A DNA stretch of 51,942 bases, taken from positions 1-51,942 of the forward strand of contig JAODNJ010000321.1 of assembly GCA_025465155.1 (NCBI GenBank), read 5' to 3'. Shown in pieces: positions 22,764-31,826 of this stretch. Source of the DNA: Frankiales bacterium. Lineage in GTDB: Bacteria > Actinomycetota > Actinomycetes > Mycobacteriales > Geodermatophilaceae. The number at the start of each line of letters is the position of its first letter. The first letter of the stretch is position 1. The position numbers and the translations under genes are program-made. The notes under the pieces are model-generated. The model was not told the origin of the DNA. It searched no databases and saw nothing but the letters and a program-made list of their open reading frames with translations.

Positions 22764-24800
22764 GTGACCCAGAACCTGACCTTTCTGATTCTCGGGCTCG
22801 GCAACGGGGCCATCCTCGCCGCCTTCGGGCTGAGCCTCGCGGTGTTCCACCGCAGCTCCGGGGTGGTCAACTTCGCCACCGGCGCGATCGGCATGTACGC
22901 CGCGTACACCTTCAACGGACTCCGGTCGGCCGGCACGCTGTTCAACCCGATCTTCGGGCTTCCGTCCGAGGTCTCGGTGTACAGCGGGCCGATGCCGACC
23001 TGGCTGGCGCTGGTGGTCACCACGATCATCAGCGTCCTGCTCGGTCTGCTGTGCTACGTCCTGGTCTTCCGGCCGCTGCGGCACGCGCGGGCACTGGCCA
23101 AGGCGGTCGCCTCGGTCGGCGTGCTGCTGGTGCTCGAGGGCCTGGTCAGCCTGCGGGTCGGCACCGACCCGGTCGGGGTCCAGCCGCTGTTCCCGGCCGG
23201 GAGGATCTCCCTCGGCGGCGTCCGGATCCCGACCGACCGGTTGTGGGCCGCCGGGTTCGCCGTCGTCCTGCTGCTCGTCGCGGTCGCGATCTACAACTTC
23301 ACGCGGTTCGGGACCGTCACGCGGGCCGTGGTCGAGTCGGAGAAGGGCAGCGTGATCGTCGGCGTCTCGCCGGAGCGGATCGCGCTGGCCAACTGGGGGC
23401 TCGGTGCGGGCATCGCCGGGCTGGCGGGCGCGGTCGTCTCTCCGCTGGTCCCCCTCACCCCCTCGGGTTTCACCCTGCTGGTGATCCCCGCCCTCGCCGT
23501 GGCCCTGGTCGGCGGGTTCAGCTCCCTGGTCGTCATCGTCATCGCCGGGCTGGCCCTGGGTGCGGGGCAATCGCTGCTGAGCTTCCAGACGACGCAGTCG
23601 TGGTATCCGCACTGGCTCGGGACCGGCGCCCAGGACCTGTTGCCGCTGGTCGTGGTCCTCGTCGTCCTCATGCTCCGGGGCACGTCGCTGCCCACCCGCG
23701 GACTGCTCACGGTGCACGACATGCCCGAGGCCCGGGCGCCCCGCCACGTCGGGGTCACCACGGTCGTCTCGTTCGTCGTCGGGCTGGTGCTGCTGTTCGT
23801 GCTCAGTGGTGGCTACCGCGCCGCGCTGATCACCACGCTCGTGCTGGCCGTCCTCGCCCTCTCCTTCGTGGTGGTGACCGGTTACGTCGGGCAGATCTCC
23901 TTCGCTCAGTACAGCCTGGCCGGGGTGTCGGCGCTGCTGCTGTCGCAGATGACGACGAACTGGGGCGTCCCGTTCCCCGTCGCCCCGATCCTGGCCGCCC
24001 TGTGCGCCGGGGTGGTGGGCATCGTGGTCGGCCTCCCCGCGGTGCGGGTCCGCGGCGTCAACCTGGCGGTGGTCACGATCGCCACGGCCATCGCGATCGA
24101 GTCGATCTACTTCCACAACAACTCGCTCAACGGCGGCACCGGCGGCGCCCACGTGACGGGACCCTTCCTGTTCGGCCTGGACCTGCGTATCGGCAACGGG
24201 CACGGCTACCCACGCGTGCAGTTCGGCATCCTGTGCCTGATCGTCCTCACGCTGGTCGCGCTGGGCGTGGCCAACCTGCGCCGCAGTCGGCTCGGCGCGC
24301 AGATGCTCGCCGTCCGGGCCAACGAGCGGTCCGCGGCGGCCAACGGCATCAATGTCGCGCGCACCAAGCTCGTTGGCTTCGCGATCGCCGCGTCGATCGC
24401 CGGCCTGGGTGGGGCGATGCTCGGTTACGAGCAGACCGCCGTGTCCGGTGACTCGTTCGACGCCCTCACGTCGATCCTGCTGTTCGCGGTCTGCTACATC
24501 GCCGGCATCACCACGATCGCCGGTGCCGTCATCGCCGGCCTCGTGGGCAGCAACGGGCTGGTCTTCGTGATCATCGATCGGCAGATCAGCTTCGGCAACT
24601 ACTACCTGCTGGTCACCGGACTGCTGCTCGTCGTCGCGATCATCCGGCACCCGGAGGGCGCCGGCGGTGCCATCCAGGAGCCGCTCGGCCGCCTGGCCAC
24701 ACGGCTCCGGCGGCCGCCCGGCTCACCCCCCGGCGGCTCCGCCGACCCCATTCGCGAGCCGGTCGCGACCCAGGTGCCGGCCGCGGAGAAGGTGCACTGA
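22764..24800 (+). CDS. Fused LivH-LivM branched-chain-type ABC permease
   Basis: 678 residues, GTG start. The first half (about 1-310) is a LivH-type permease with HRSSGVVNFATGAIGMYAAY, and the second half (about 325-640) is a LivM-type permease with VVTGYVGQISFAQYSLAGVSA and VRGVNLAVVTIATAI. Both have the many hydrophobic segments expected. One chain therefore supplies both membrane subunits of the importer. A hydrophilic Pro/Arg-rich tail of about 40 residues follows. The TGATG overlap couples it to the first ATPase. Confidence 0.93.
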   Translation: MTQNLTFLILGLGNGAILAAFGLSLAVFHRSSGVVNFATGAIGMYAAYTFNGLRSAGTLFNPIFGLPSEVSVYSGPMPTWLALVVTTIISVLLGLLCYVLVFRPLRHARALAKAVASVGVLLVLEGLVSLRVGTDPVGVQPLFPAGRISLGGVRIPTDRLWAAGFAVVLLLVAVAIYNFTRFGTVTRAVVESEKGSVIVGVSPERIALANWGLGAGIAGLAGAVVSPLVPLTPSGFTLLVIPALAVALVGGFSSLVVIVIAGLALGAGQSLLSFQTTQSWYPHWLGTGAQDLLPLVVVLVVLMLRGTSLPTRGLLTVHDMPEARAPRHVGVTTVVSFVVGLVLLFVLSGGYRAALITTLVLAVLALSFVVVTGYVGQISFAQYSLAGVSALLLSQMTTNWGVPFPVAPILAALCAGVVGIVVGLPAVRVRGVNLAVVTIATAIAIESIYFHNNSLNGGTGGAHVTGPFLFGLDLRIGNGHGYPRVQFGILCLIVLTLVALGVANLRRSRLGAQMLAVRANERSAAANGINVARTKLVGFAIAASIAGLGGAMLGYEQTAVSGDSFDALTSILLFAVCYIAGITTIAGAVIAGLVGSNGLVFVIIDRQISFGNYYLLVTGLLLVVAIIRHPEGAGGAIQEPLGRLATRLRRPPGSPPGGSADPIREPVATQVPAAEKVH

Positions 24801-25588
24801 TGGCGCAGACGACCCCCGAGCGGCCCCTCCTGCAGGTCACCGACCTCACCGTCCGATACGGCGGCGTGGTGGCTCTCGACAAGGTGTCGCTGTCGGTGCC
24901 CCGCGGCTCCATCGTCGGGCTCATCGGACCCAACGGTGCCGGGAAGACGACCTTGGTCGACGCGCTGACCGGCTTCGCCCGCAGCACCGGGGAGGTCCGC
25001 TTCGGCGACGCCCGCCTCGACCGCGAACGGCCGCACACCCGGGCCCGGCGCGGGCTGGCCCGCACCTTCCAGGCCGGCAACATCTTCGACGACCTCACCG
25101 TGGAGGAGAACATCCTGATCGGCGAGCGCCGCCGCTCGGCGTGGCTGTCCACGGCGTGGGCCATCCTCAGCGGCCGCCCCGAGCGGCCGCGCCCCGAGAC
25201 GGCACGGCTGGTCGAGTCGCTGAACCTGGGCGAGGTCCTCCAGGCCCAGGTCGCCGAGCTCAGCGAGGGTCGCCGCAAGCTGGTGTCCGTCGCGCAGGCG
25301 CTGGCCAGCGGACCCGAGCTGGTCCTCCTGGACGAGCCCGCCGCCGGGCTGGACTCCAGCGAGAGCGCGTGGCTGGGCACCCAGCTGCGCGCGGTCCGCG
25401 ACTCCGGTGTGACGATCCTGCTGGTCGACCACGACATGGACCTGGTCATGAGCGTCTGCGACCACGTCGTGGTGCTGGACTTCGGCAAGGTCATCGCCAA
25501 CGGCGACCCGCGCACCGTGCTCGAGGACCCCAAGGTGGTCGCCGCCTACCTCGGCAGCGTGATCCCGACCGTGGAGGAACTGGCATGA
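24800..25588 (+). CDS. livG: ABC transporter ATPase, LivG type
   Basis: 262 residues, ATG overlapping the permease stop. Walker A is GPNGAGKTT, the signature is the variant LSEGRRKLV, Walker B is LVLLDEPAAGLD, and the H-loop is VDHDMDLVMSVCDHVVVLDFG, which is characteristic of LivG. It energises uptake together with the LivF-like ATPase. The long insert around RRRSAWLSTAWAILSGRPERP is typical of the family. Confidence 0.93.
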   Translation: MAQTTPERPLLQVTDLTVRYGGVVALDKVSLSVPRGSIVGLIGPNGAGKTTLVDALTGFARSTGEVRFGDARLDRERPHTRARRGLARTFQAGNIFDDLTVEENILIGERRRSAWLSTAWAILSGRPERPRPETARLVESLNLGEVLQAQVAELSEGRRKLVSVAQALASGPELVLLDEPAAGLDSSESAWLGTQLRAVRDSGVTILLVDHDMDLVMSVCDHVVVLDFGKVIANGDPRTVLEDPKVVAAYLGSVIPTVEELA

Positions 25589-26289
25589 CGGCGATCCTCA
25601 GCTGCGCGGCACTGGATGCCGGGTACCACCGCAGGCCGGTGGTGCGCAATCTCAACCTCGACGTGAACCCGGGTGAGATCGTCGCGATCCTCGGCTCCAA
25701 CGGCGCCGGGAAGACGACGAGCCTGCTGACGATGGCCGGCCTGCTGGCCCCCCTGGGCGGCTCGGTCCTGCTCGACGGCAAGCCGGTGAACCACAAGCGA
25801 CCGTTCCTGTCGGCCCGCTCGGGGGTCCAGCTGGTCCCCGACGACAAGTGCCTGTTCACCACGCTCTCGGTCGCCGACAACATCTCGTTCGGGCGCCGCG
25901 GCAAGGCGGCGGTGGACGAGGCGCTGTCCTACTTCCCGGCCCTGGAGAAGCGGATCAAGCTGCCGGCGGGCGTGCTCTCCGGCGGCGAACAGCAGATGCT
26001 CGTGCTGGCCCGCGCACTGGTCGCGGAACCCAAGGTCATGCTCATCGACGAGCTGAGCATGGGGCTGGCCCCCGTCATCGTGCAGGAGATCCTGCGCGTG
26101 GTCCGTCGTATCGCCGACGAGAAGAGGACCGCCGTCGTCCTCGTGGAACAGCACGTGCACATGGCTCTGCAGATCGCCGACCGCGCCACCGTCCTCGCTC
26201 ACGGCGACGTCGTCCTCGAGGAGAGCGCGGAGGTCCTGCGGGCCGACCCCGACCTCCTCCGGGCCAGCTACCTCGGGCGGGCGGCATGA
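25585..26289 (+). CDS. livF: ABC transporter ATPase, LivF type
   Basis: 234 residues from the ATG at 25585 (ATGA overlap with livG). Walker A is GSNGAGKTT, the signature is LSGGEQQML, Walker B is VMLIDELSMGLAP (the ELSMGLAP form marks LivF), and the H-loop is VEQHVHMALQIAD. It pairs with the LivG-like subunit. The same frame is open far upstream, but that part overlaps livG and has no homology-like features. Confidence 0.93.
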   Translation: MTAILSCAALDAGYHRRPVVRNLNLDVNPGEIVAILGSNGAGKTTSLLTMAGLLAPLGGSVLLDGKPVNHKRPFLSARSGVQLVPDDKCLFTTLSVADNISFGRRGKAAVDEALSYFPALEKRIKLPAGVLSGGEQQMLVLARALVAEPKVMLIDELSMGLAPVIVQEILRVVRRIADEKRTAVVLVEQHVHMALQIADRATVLAHGDVVLEESAEVLRADPDLLRASYLGRAA

Positions 26290-26332
26290 CGGCGCAGGGC
26301 CGGCCGGCCCGGGTTCGTCCGGGCGGCCGCGC

Positions 26333-27985
26333 ATGAGCGCGCAGGAGTCGACCGACGTCCTGGTCGTGGGTGCCGGTCCGTGCGGGATCACGCTGGCCAA
26401 CCTGCTGTCGTCGTGGGGCGTGCGCGCCCTCGTCGTCGACGGCGACGAGGACATCTACCCGTACCCGCGGGCCGTCGGCATCGACGACGAGTCACTGCGC
26501 ACCTACCAGCTCATCGGCGTGGTCGACCGGCTGCTCGAGGACATCGTCCAGAACACCCCCATCCGGTACTACGCGTCGTGGGGCCGGCTGATGGCCCACG
26601 TCGAACCGAGCGTCCGACCGTTCGGCTGGCCGCGGCGCAACAACTTCCTGCAGCCCCTGTTCGAGGCGGCCCTGCGCGAGCGCGTCGCCGCCAGCGACTC
26701 CGTGACGCTCCGGACGGGGGTGCGGCTCACCGGCTACGAGCAGGACGCCGACGGGGTGACCGCACAGCTCGAGCAGGACGGCGGCCCGGTGCAGGTCCGG
26801 GCGAGGTACCTGATCGGCGCCGACGGCGGTCGCAGCGTCGTCCGCCGCATCGCGGGCATCGAGATGCAGGGGAGCACCGCGCCGCAGAAGTGGCTCGTCG
26901 TCGACGTGGACGAGGACGAGCTGGACGCCCCCTACTCGGCGGTCTACTGCGACCCGGAGCGCCCGGTCCTGATGGTGCCGTTGCCCTACGGGCACCGGCG
27001 GTTCGAGTTCAAGATCACCGACACGGACGACGAGGCGGCGCTCACCGAGCCCGACCGCGTCCTGAAGGAACTCATCGCCCCTCGCTACCCGGAGGGCGGT
27101 CGCCTTCCACGGGTCCTGCGCAGCACCGTGTACATGCACCACTCGCGCACTGCGGAGCGGTTCCGGGACGGCCGCGTGTTCCTGGCCGGCGACGCCGCCC
27201 ACATGCAGCCCCCGTTCTTCGGCCAGGGCATGAACTCGGGCATCCGCGACGCGACGAACCTCGCCTGGAAGCTGGCGCTGGTGCTCCGGGGTGGTGCCGG
27301 TGACCGGCTGCTGGACACCTACGACAGCGAGCGGCGTGAGCACGCCCGCACGATGGTCAACTTCGCGACGCGCATCGGGCAGATGTACAGCCCGCGCAAC
27401 CATCTGACCGAACGGGTGCGCGAGGTCGCGTTCCGGGGCATCCAGCGCGTGCCCGGGGCCCGCGACTACATCCTCCAGATGAAGTACAAGCCGCTGCCGC
27501 GCTACGTGGACGGCGCCGTCGTGCCCTACCGGGGCCCGGGGGAGGACACATCGGTGGGCCGGATGTTCCTCCAGCCCGACGTGGAGAACGCCGCCGGTGA
27601 GCGCGTACGGCTGGACGACACCCTGGGGACGTCGTTCGCGGTGCTGGGGCTGCACGTGGATCCGACGTCGGTGCTCGACGAGCAGACCGTCGCCTGGTGG
27701 CGGGCGCTCGGAACCCGGTTCGTGCAGGTCGTCGCGCCCCGTGGTGCTCCCGGACCCGATCCCGGCGGCCGGCGCAAGCGCCCGAGCGGGCAGGGCAGCG
27801 GGGAGGACACGGTCGTCGAGGACGTCGATGGCGCGTTCCGCGACCGGCTGCTCCGCCGGCCCGGCGACCAGGTCATCGTGCTGCGGCCCGACCGCTACGT
27901 CGCAGCGGTCTGCTCGCTCGAGGAGCTCCCCGAGACGACGGCGCGGCTGCGCGCGATCCTGGGTGAGCCGGGCTCCGGCCAGTGA
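26333..27985 (+). CDS. mhpA: FAD-dependent aromatic hydroxylase, MhpA-like
   Basis: 550 residues, the size of 3-(3-hydroxyphenyl)propionate hydroxylase. The FAD motif GAGPCG is at 13-18, the DG motif GADGGRS at 162-168, and the GD motif FLAGDAAHMQPPFFGQGMNSG begins at 283. PYPRAVGIDDESLR is strongly MhpA-like. These NADH-dependent group A monooxygenases add a hydroxyl ortho to a phenol, making the catechol that MhpB-type enzymes cleave. It follows the importer genes after 43 nt. The C-terminal thioredoxin-like part has a Pro/Gly/Arg-rich insertion (about 475-495) not expected in the family. Confidence 0.88.
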   Translation: MSAQESTDVLVVGAGPCGITLANLLSSWGVRALVVDGDEDIYPYPRAVGIDDESLRTYQLIGVVDRLLEDIVQNTPIRYYASWGRLMAHVEPSVRPFGWPRRNNFLQPLFEAALRERVAASDSVTLRTGVRLTGYEQDADGVTAQLEQDGGPVQVRARYLIGADGGRSVVRRIAGIEMQGSTAPQKWLVVDVDEDELDAPYSAVYCDPERPVLMVPLPYGHRRFEFKITDTDDEAALTEPDRVLKELIAPRYPEGGRLPRVLRSTVYMHHSRTAERFRDGRVFLAGDAAHMQPPFFGQGMNSGIRDATNLAWKLALVLRGGAGDRLLDTYDSERREHARTMVNFATRIGQMYSPRNHLTERVREVAFRGIQRVPGARDYILQMKYKPLPRYVDGAVVPYRGPGEDTSVGRMFLQPDVENAAGERVRLDDTLGTSFAVLGLHVDPTSVLDEQTVAWWRALGTRFVQVVAPRGAPGPDPGGRRKRPSGQGSGEDTVVEDVDGAFRDRLLRRPGDQVIVLRPDRYVAAVCSLEELPETTARLRAILGEPGSGQ

Positions 27986-27992
27986 GGCCCTG

Positions 27993-29612
27993 ATGCTGAC
28001 GCTCGTCGAGGCGGCGGCGCTGCTCCGCCGCCGGGACGTCACGAGCGTGGAGCTGCTGGACGCCGCGCTGGCGCGTGCCGACGCGGCCGACGCGACCCTG
28101 GGCGCCTACGTCCACCGGACCGACGAGTCGGCGCTGGCCGCGGCGGTCCGCGCCGACCGGGATTTCGCGGCCGGCATCGACCGGGGTCCGCTCCAGGGCA
28201 TCCCCGTCGCGGTCAAGGACAACCTGTGCACGGCGGATGCACCGACCACCGCGCAGAGCGCCGTCCACGACCCGGCGTGGGACCGTGCCGGAGACGCCAC
28301 GGTGGTCGCACGGCTGCGTGCCGCGGGCGCCGTCCTCACCGGCAAGCTGACCCTGTCGGAGTTCGCGATCGGGCCTCCCGGCCCCGACTCGGCCTTCCCC
28401 TGCCCGCGCAATCCCTGGGATCTCCGGTGCTGGCCCGGCGGGTCGAGCTCCGGCACCGGTACGGCCGTCGCCGCCGGCCTGGTCTTCGCCGGGCTGGGCA
28501 CAGACACGGCCGGCAGCATCCGGATCCCGTCGGCCATGTGCGGGCTGACCGGCCTCAAGCCGACTTTCGGCCGCGTACCGGTGTCGGGATCGATCGCGCT
28601 CGCGCCGTCCCTGGACCACGTCGGACCGATGACCCGCTCGGTGGCCGACTGCGCGGCCGTGCTCCAGGTCATCGCCGGCCATGACCCCGCGGACCCCTCC
28701 TCCTCGCGGGCCGACGTCCCCGACTACGCCGCCGCGTTGGCCCGGCCGCTGCGGGAGCTGCGGGTCGGGGTCACCATGCCCTTCGACGACGACGTCGACG
28801 CGGAGGTCGCGGTCGCCTTCGACGAGGCGGTCGCCGCGCTGCGCTCCGCCGGGGTAGCGGTGCGCGACGTCGTCCTGCCGGACTTCGCCCCGACGGCGGC
28901 TGCCGCCAAGGTGATCCTGGAGGCGGAGTCCTTCGCCCTGCACGAGCCGATGCTGCGCACGCGCTGGGCCGACTACTCGCCGGCGACGCGGCGTCGGCTG
29001 GCCACCGGCGCCTTCGCCGGTGCGGCCGACCTCCTACGCGCGTACGAGCGGCGGGCCGCGACGTCCCGGCTGCTCGGGCGGCTGTTCGCCGAGGTCGATC
29101 TCGTCGTCGCACCGGCCATGCCGATGCCGGCCCCCGTCCTGGCCGCCGACGGCAGCCTCGACCGCGACACGGTGAGCCGGTCGACCCGTTCGATGCGCTA
29201 CTGGAACTGCGCGGGCCTTCCCGCGCTGGTGCTGCCCATGGGTCGCTCGGCCACCGGCCTGCCGCTCTCGCTGCAGATCGTCGGAGACGTCCTCCGCGAG
29301 ACCGATGTCCTGGCCCTCGGCTCGGTGCTCCAGACCGTCACGGACTGGCACCGCGCCGTGCCGGTGCAGGGCGGGGGAGTGGCGGACCGCCGGCCGGCCG
29401 GAGACCGGACGCCGCCCGTGTCCGCGCCCGCGGTCGAGCCGGCGGATGCCGCGGCAGCGGCGGCGGAGCTGGGCCGCCGTGGCATCCACGTGGGCGAGGA
29501 CCGGGACGAACTCGGGCGGGCGTACGCGCTGCACCGGTCCGACGTGGTGACCATGGGCTCGCCCGGGGGGCACGGGCTCCTCGCGCCGGCACCGTGGACG
29601 GCGGCACGGTGA
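27993..29612 (+). CDS. Amidase signature family hydrolase
   Basis: 539 residues from the ATG at 27993. The Ser-cisSer-Lys triad is visible: K75 (AVKDNL), cis-S151 (GGSSSGTG) and nucleophile S175 (DTAGSIRIP). The family hydrolyses amides or the biuret/hydrazide class of bonds. The enzyme body ends near residue 455; an extra tail of about 80 residues, rich in Ala/Pro with LGRRGIHVGEDRDELG, is unusual. Its place among uptake and hydroxylase genes suggests it removes an amine or amino acid from a conjugated substrate, or acts on an aryl amide. Confidence 0.88.
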   Translation: MLTLVEAAALLRRRDVTSVELLDAALARADAADATLGAYVHRTDESALAAAVRADRDFAAGIDRGPLQGIPVAVKDNLCTADAPTTAQSAVHDPAWDRAGDATVVARLRAAGAVLTGKLTLSEFAIGPPGPDSAFPCPRNPWDLRCWPGGSSSGTGTAVAAGLVFAGLGTDTAGSIRIPSAMCGLTGLKPTFGRVPVSGSIALAPSLDHVGPMTRSVADCAAVLQVIAGHDPADPSSSRADVPDYAAALARPLRELRVGVTMPFDDDVDAEVAVAFDEAVAALRSAGVAVRDVVLPDFAPTAAAAKVILEAESFALHEPMLRTRWADYSPATRRRLATGAFAGAADLLRAYERRAATSRLLGRLFAEVDLVVAPAMPMPAPVLAADGSLDRDTVSRSTRSMRYWNCAGLPALVLPMGRSATGLPLSLQIVGDVLRETDVLALGSVLQTVTDWHRAVPVQGGGVADRRPAGDRTPPVSAPAVEPADAAAAAAELGRRGIHVGEDRDELGRAYALHRSDVVTMGSPGGHGLLAPAPWTAAR

Positions 29613-30664
29613 GCCCGGCACTCACCCGGTCCGTGCTCGGCGCCTACGTGCTGCCCGGAGCGGCGCACGATCCGCGCGAAGGCGTGGAGCAGGCCCGGGC
29701 CTGCGAGGCCGCCGGGCTCGGCGCCGTCTGGATCGGCGAGCGCTACGACTCCAAGGACCTGCCGGCGCTGGCCGGCGCGCTGAGCCAGGTGACCGAACGG
29801 GTCCGCATCGCCGCGGGGGTGACCCACCCCTACCTGCGCCATCCCATGGTGCTCGCCTCGATGGGCCAGACGCTCCAGTCGCTGACCGGCGGCCGGTTCG
29901 AGCTCGGGTTCGGCCGGTCGGCGATGTGGCGGTGGCGCGCCTACGGCGTCCCGAGCCCCGGCCTGCGCGCCCTGGCCGACCTGACCGACGTGCTGCGCCG
30001 GCTGTGGGACGGCCGGACGGTCGCCTACGACGGACCGCTCGGCTCGTTCCCGAGCCTGCGCCTGCCGGTCGTCCTCGACGGCGCGCCGCCTCCGCTGCTG
30101 TTGGCAGCGGTCGGCCCGAGGACCATCGCCCTCGCGGGCAGCCACTACGACGGCGTGATCCTGCATCCGGTGCTCACCCCCGAGGCGGTCGGCCGGTCGG
30201 CGCGCACGCTTCGCGAGGCGGCCGAACGCAGCGGGCGCGACCCCGGCGCGGTGCGCTGCATCGCGACGGTCATCACCGCGCCGGACGTCGACGAGGAGCA
30301 GCGGCGGCTGGCGATCGAGTCCCGGGCCGCCGGCTACCTGTCGGTGGAGGGGCTCGGCGACGCCATCGCGGCCGCGAACGGGTGGAGCGACGAGGACCTG
30401 CGGCGTTACCGGGCTCAGCCGCGGCTGGTCGACCTGGGCGGCCTCCCGGCCGACAAGCACCTGTCCCGGCAGGACCTCATCGAGCTGTGCGCGGGAATGC
30501 CCCCGAGCTGGCTGCCCTCGAGCACCGCCGCCGGGACCCTCGCCGAGTGCGCCGACCGGCTCGGCGACTACCTCGAGGCCGGTGCCGACGAGATCATCCT
30601 GCACGGGGCGGTGGGCGCGGCCCTCAGACCGCTGGCCGACCACGTCGCCGGTCGCGAGGGCTGA
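29609..30664 (+). CDS. LLM class flavin-dependent oxidoreductase
   Basis: 351 residues from the GTG at 29609 (GTGA overlap); a GTG five codons upstream is possible. It has a luciferase-like TIM-barrel pattern: ACEAAGLGAVWIGERY at the N-terminus, VRIAAGVTHPYLRHPMVLA, and LTGGRFELGFGRS, the usual flavin-binding turn. Actinobacterial proteins of this type mostly use F420, some use FMN. Its reaction is unknown; reduction of a ring double bond or oxidation of an alcohol would fit. It sits between amidase and phosphotransferase genes in one transcript. Confidence 0.88.
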   Translation: MSPALTRSVLGAYVLPGAAHDPREGVEQARACEAAGLGAVWIGERYDSKDLPALAGALSQVTERVRIAAGVTHPYLRHPMVLASMGQTLQSLTGGRFELGFGRSAMWRWRAYGVPSPGLRALADLTDVLRRLWDGRTVAYDGPLGSFPSLRLPVVLDGAPPPLLLAAVGPRTIALAGSHYDGVILHPVLTPEAVGRSARTLREAAERSGRDPGAVRCIATVITAPDVDEEQRRLAIESRAAGYLSVEGLGDAIAAANGWSDEDLRRYRAQPRLVDLGGLPADKHLSRQDLIELCAGMPPSWLPSSTAAGTLAECADRLGDYLEAGADEIILHGAVGAALRPLADHVAGREG

Positions 30665-30668
30665 GCGG

Positions 30669-31826
30669 ATGGATGCGCTCGATCCCGCGTCGGTCGACCG
30701 GCTGACCCGATGGCTGCTCGGACGGCTGACCGGCGAGTCGGCCGAAGCGGTGCGCGACGTCGGCGTGAGCGACCTGCGCGGAGCGGGCGTCGGCCAGTCG
30801 AGCGGGACGCTGCTGTTCGAGGCGACCTGGTCGTGCGGCGGCCGGCGCGACAGCGGTCGGTTCGTCCTGCGCCGTCAGCCGGCCGCCGGCGGGATCTTCC
30901 TGCGGCCAGACGTGGTCCGGGAGTTCCGGATCCTCGAGGGGCTGGCCCGGGCCTCCGCCGTCCCGGTTCCGCCGGTGCGCTGGGTCGAGCCCGATCCGGC
31001 CGTCCTCGGCACCCCGTTCCTCGTGATGGACGCCGTCGACGGCGTCGTGCCCTCCGGCAAGCCCTCCATCCACGCCGTCGGTTGGTTGCCCACCCTCTCG
31101 CCGGGGGAGCGGCACACCGCCTGGCAGTCGGGGATCGATGCGGTCGCCGCGCTGCACGCCGTCGACTGGCGGGCCGCCCACGCCTTTCTCGCTCCGGGGG
31201 ACGGGGATCGGCCCGGCCTGGATGCCCACCTGCGGGAGACGGTGCGCTGGTACGGCTGGGCCACCGGCCGGCGGAGCTACCCCGTCACGGACGCCGCGCT
31301 CGCCCACCTGCTGCAGCGGCGCGGCACCGTGCGGCACTCGGAGACGGTGCTGGTCTGGGGCGATGCCCGCCTCGGCAACACCATGTTCGACCCGCGCACC
31401 GGCACGGTCGTCGCCCTCCTGGACTGGGAGAACGCCACCCTGGCACCCGCCGAGCTCGACGTGGCCCATTGGCTGGTCTTCGACGAGTTCGCCACCGTGG
31501 CGTCCGGCGTCCAGCCGTTGCCCGGGTACGCCTCGCGGGCGGAGATCATCGACCGGTACGAGATGCGGTCGGGCCGCCGCCTGGGCGACCTGGACTACTT
31601 CGAGATCCTGCAGTGCCTGTTCCTGGCCACCACGCTGATCCGCCAGGCTGACGCCCACGTGCGCGCCGGGCGGCTTCCGGAGGGGACCCGGATGGGGCAC
31701 GACAACGCCGTCACCCAGATGCTGGCCCGCCGCCTGGGCCTGCCCGTCCCGCCGTTGTCGGCCGACTACCTCCAGCACCGCGGCGCGCCGGCCGGATCGG
31801 CCGGCATCCCCGCACCGACGACATGA
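30669..31826 (+). CDS. APH-like phosphotransferase (ACAD10/11-kinase type)
   Basis: 385 residues from the ATG at 30669. An aminoglycoside-phosphotransferase fold is shown by the N-lobe GVGQSSGTLLFEA and FVLRRQPA, the Brenner-like loop VLVWGDARLGNTMF (D232, N237; W replaces the usual H before GD), and LLDWENA (D252) as metal site. The family includes kinases acting on hydroxyacyl-CoAs, such as human ACAD10/11 and bacterial LvaA, as well as antibiotic kinases. Surrounded by catabolic genes and coupled by ATGA to an aldehyde dehydrogenase, it is more likely a metabolic kinase than a resistance gene. Confidence 0.85.
   Translation: MDALDPASVDRLTRWLLGRLTGESAEAVRDVGVSDLRGAGVGQSSGTLLFEATWSCGGRRDSGRFVLRRQPAAGGIFLRPDVVREFRILEGLARASAVPVPPVRWVEPDPAVLGTPFLVMDAVDGVVPSGKPSIHAVGWLPTLSPGERHTAWQSGIDAVAALHAVDWRAAHAFLAPGDGDRPGLDAHLRETVRWYGWATGRRSYPVTDAALAHLLQRRGTVRHSETVLVWGDARLGNTMFDPRTGTVVALLDWENATLAPAELDVAHWLVFDEFATVASGVQPLPGYASRAEIIDRYEMRSGRRLGDLDYFEILQCLFLATTLIRQADAHVRAGRLPEGTRMGHDNAVTQMLARRLGLPVPPLSADYLQHRGAPAGSAGIPAPTT

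Noticed and set aside
22662-24650. A 662-codon open frame on the minus strand opposite the permease
   Set aside because: The predicted protein is almost entirely Asp, Gln, Arg, Gly and His, the reverse-strand image of hydrophobic membrane codons.
30669-31826. Aminoglycoside resistance kinase
   Set aside because: The fold is shared, but the gene is translationally coupled to an aldehyde dehydrogenase within a catabolic operon and has the ACAD10/11-like length and motifs.
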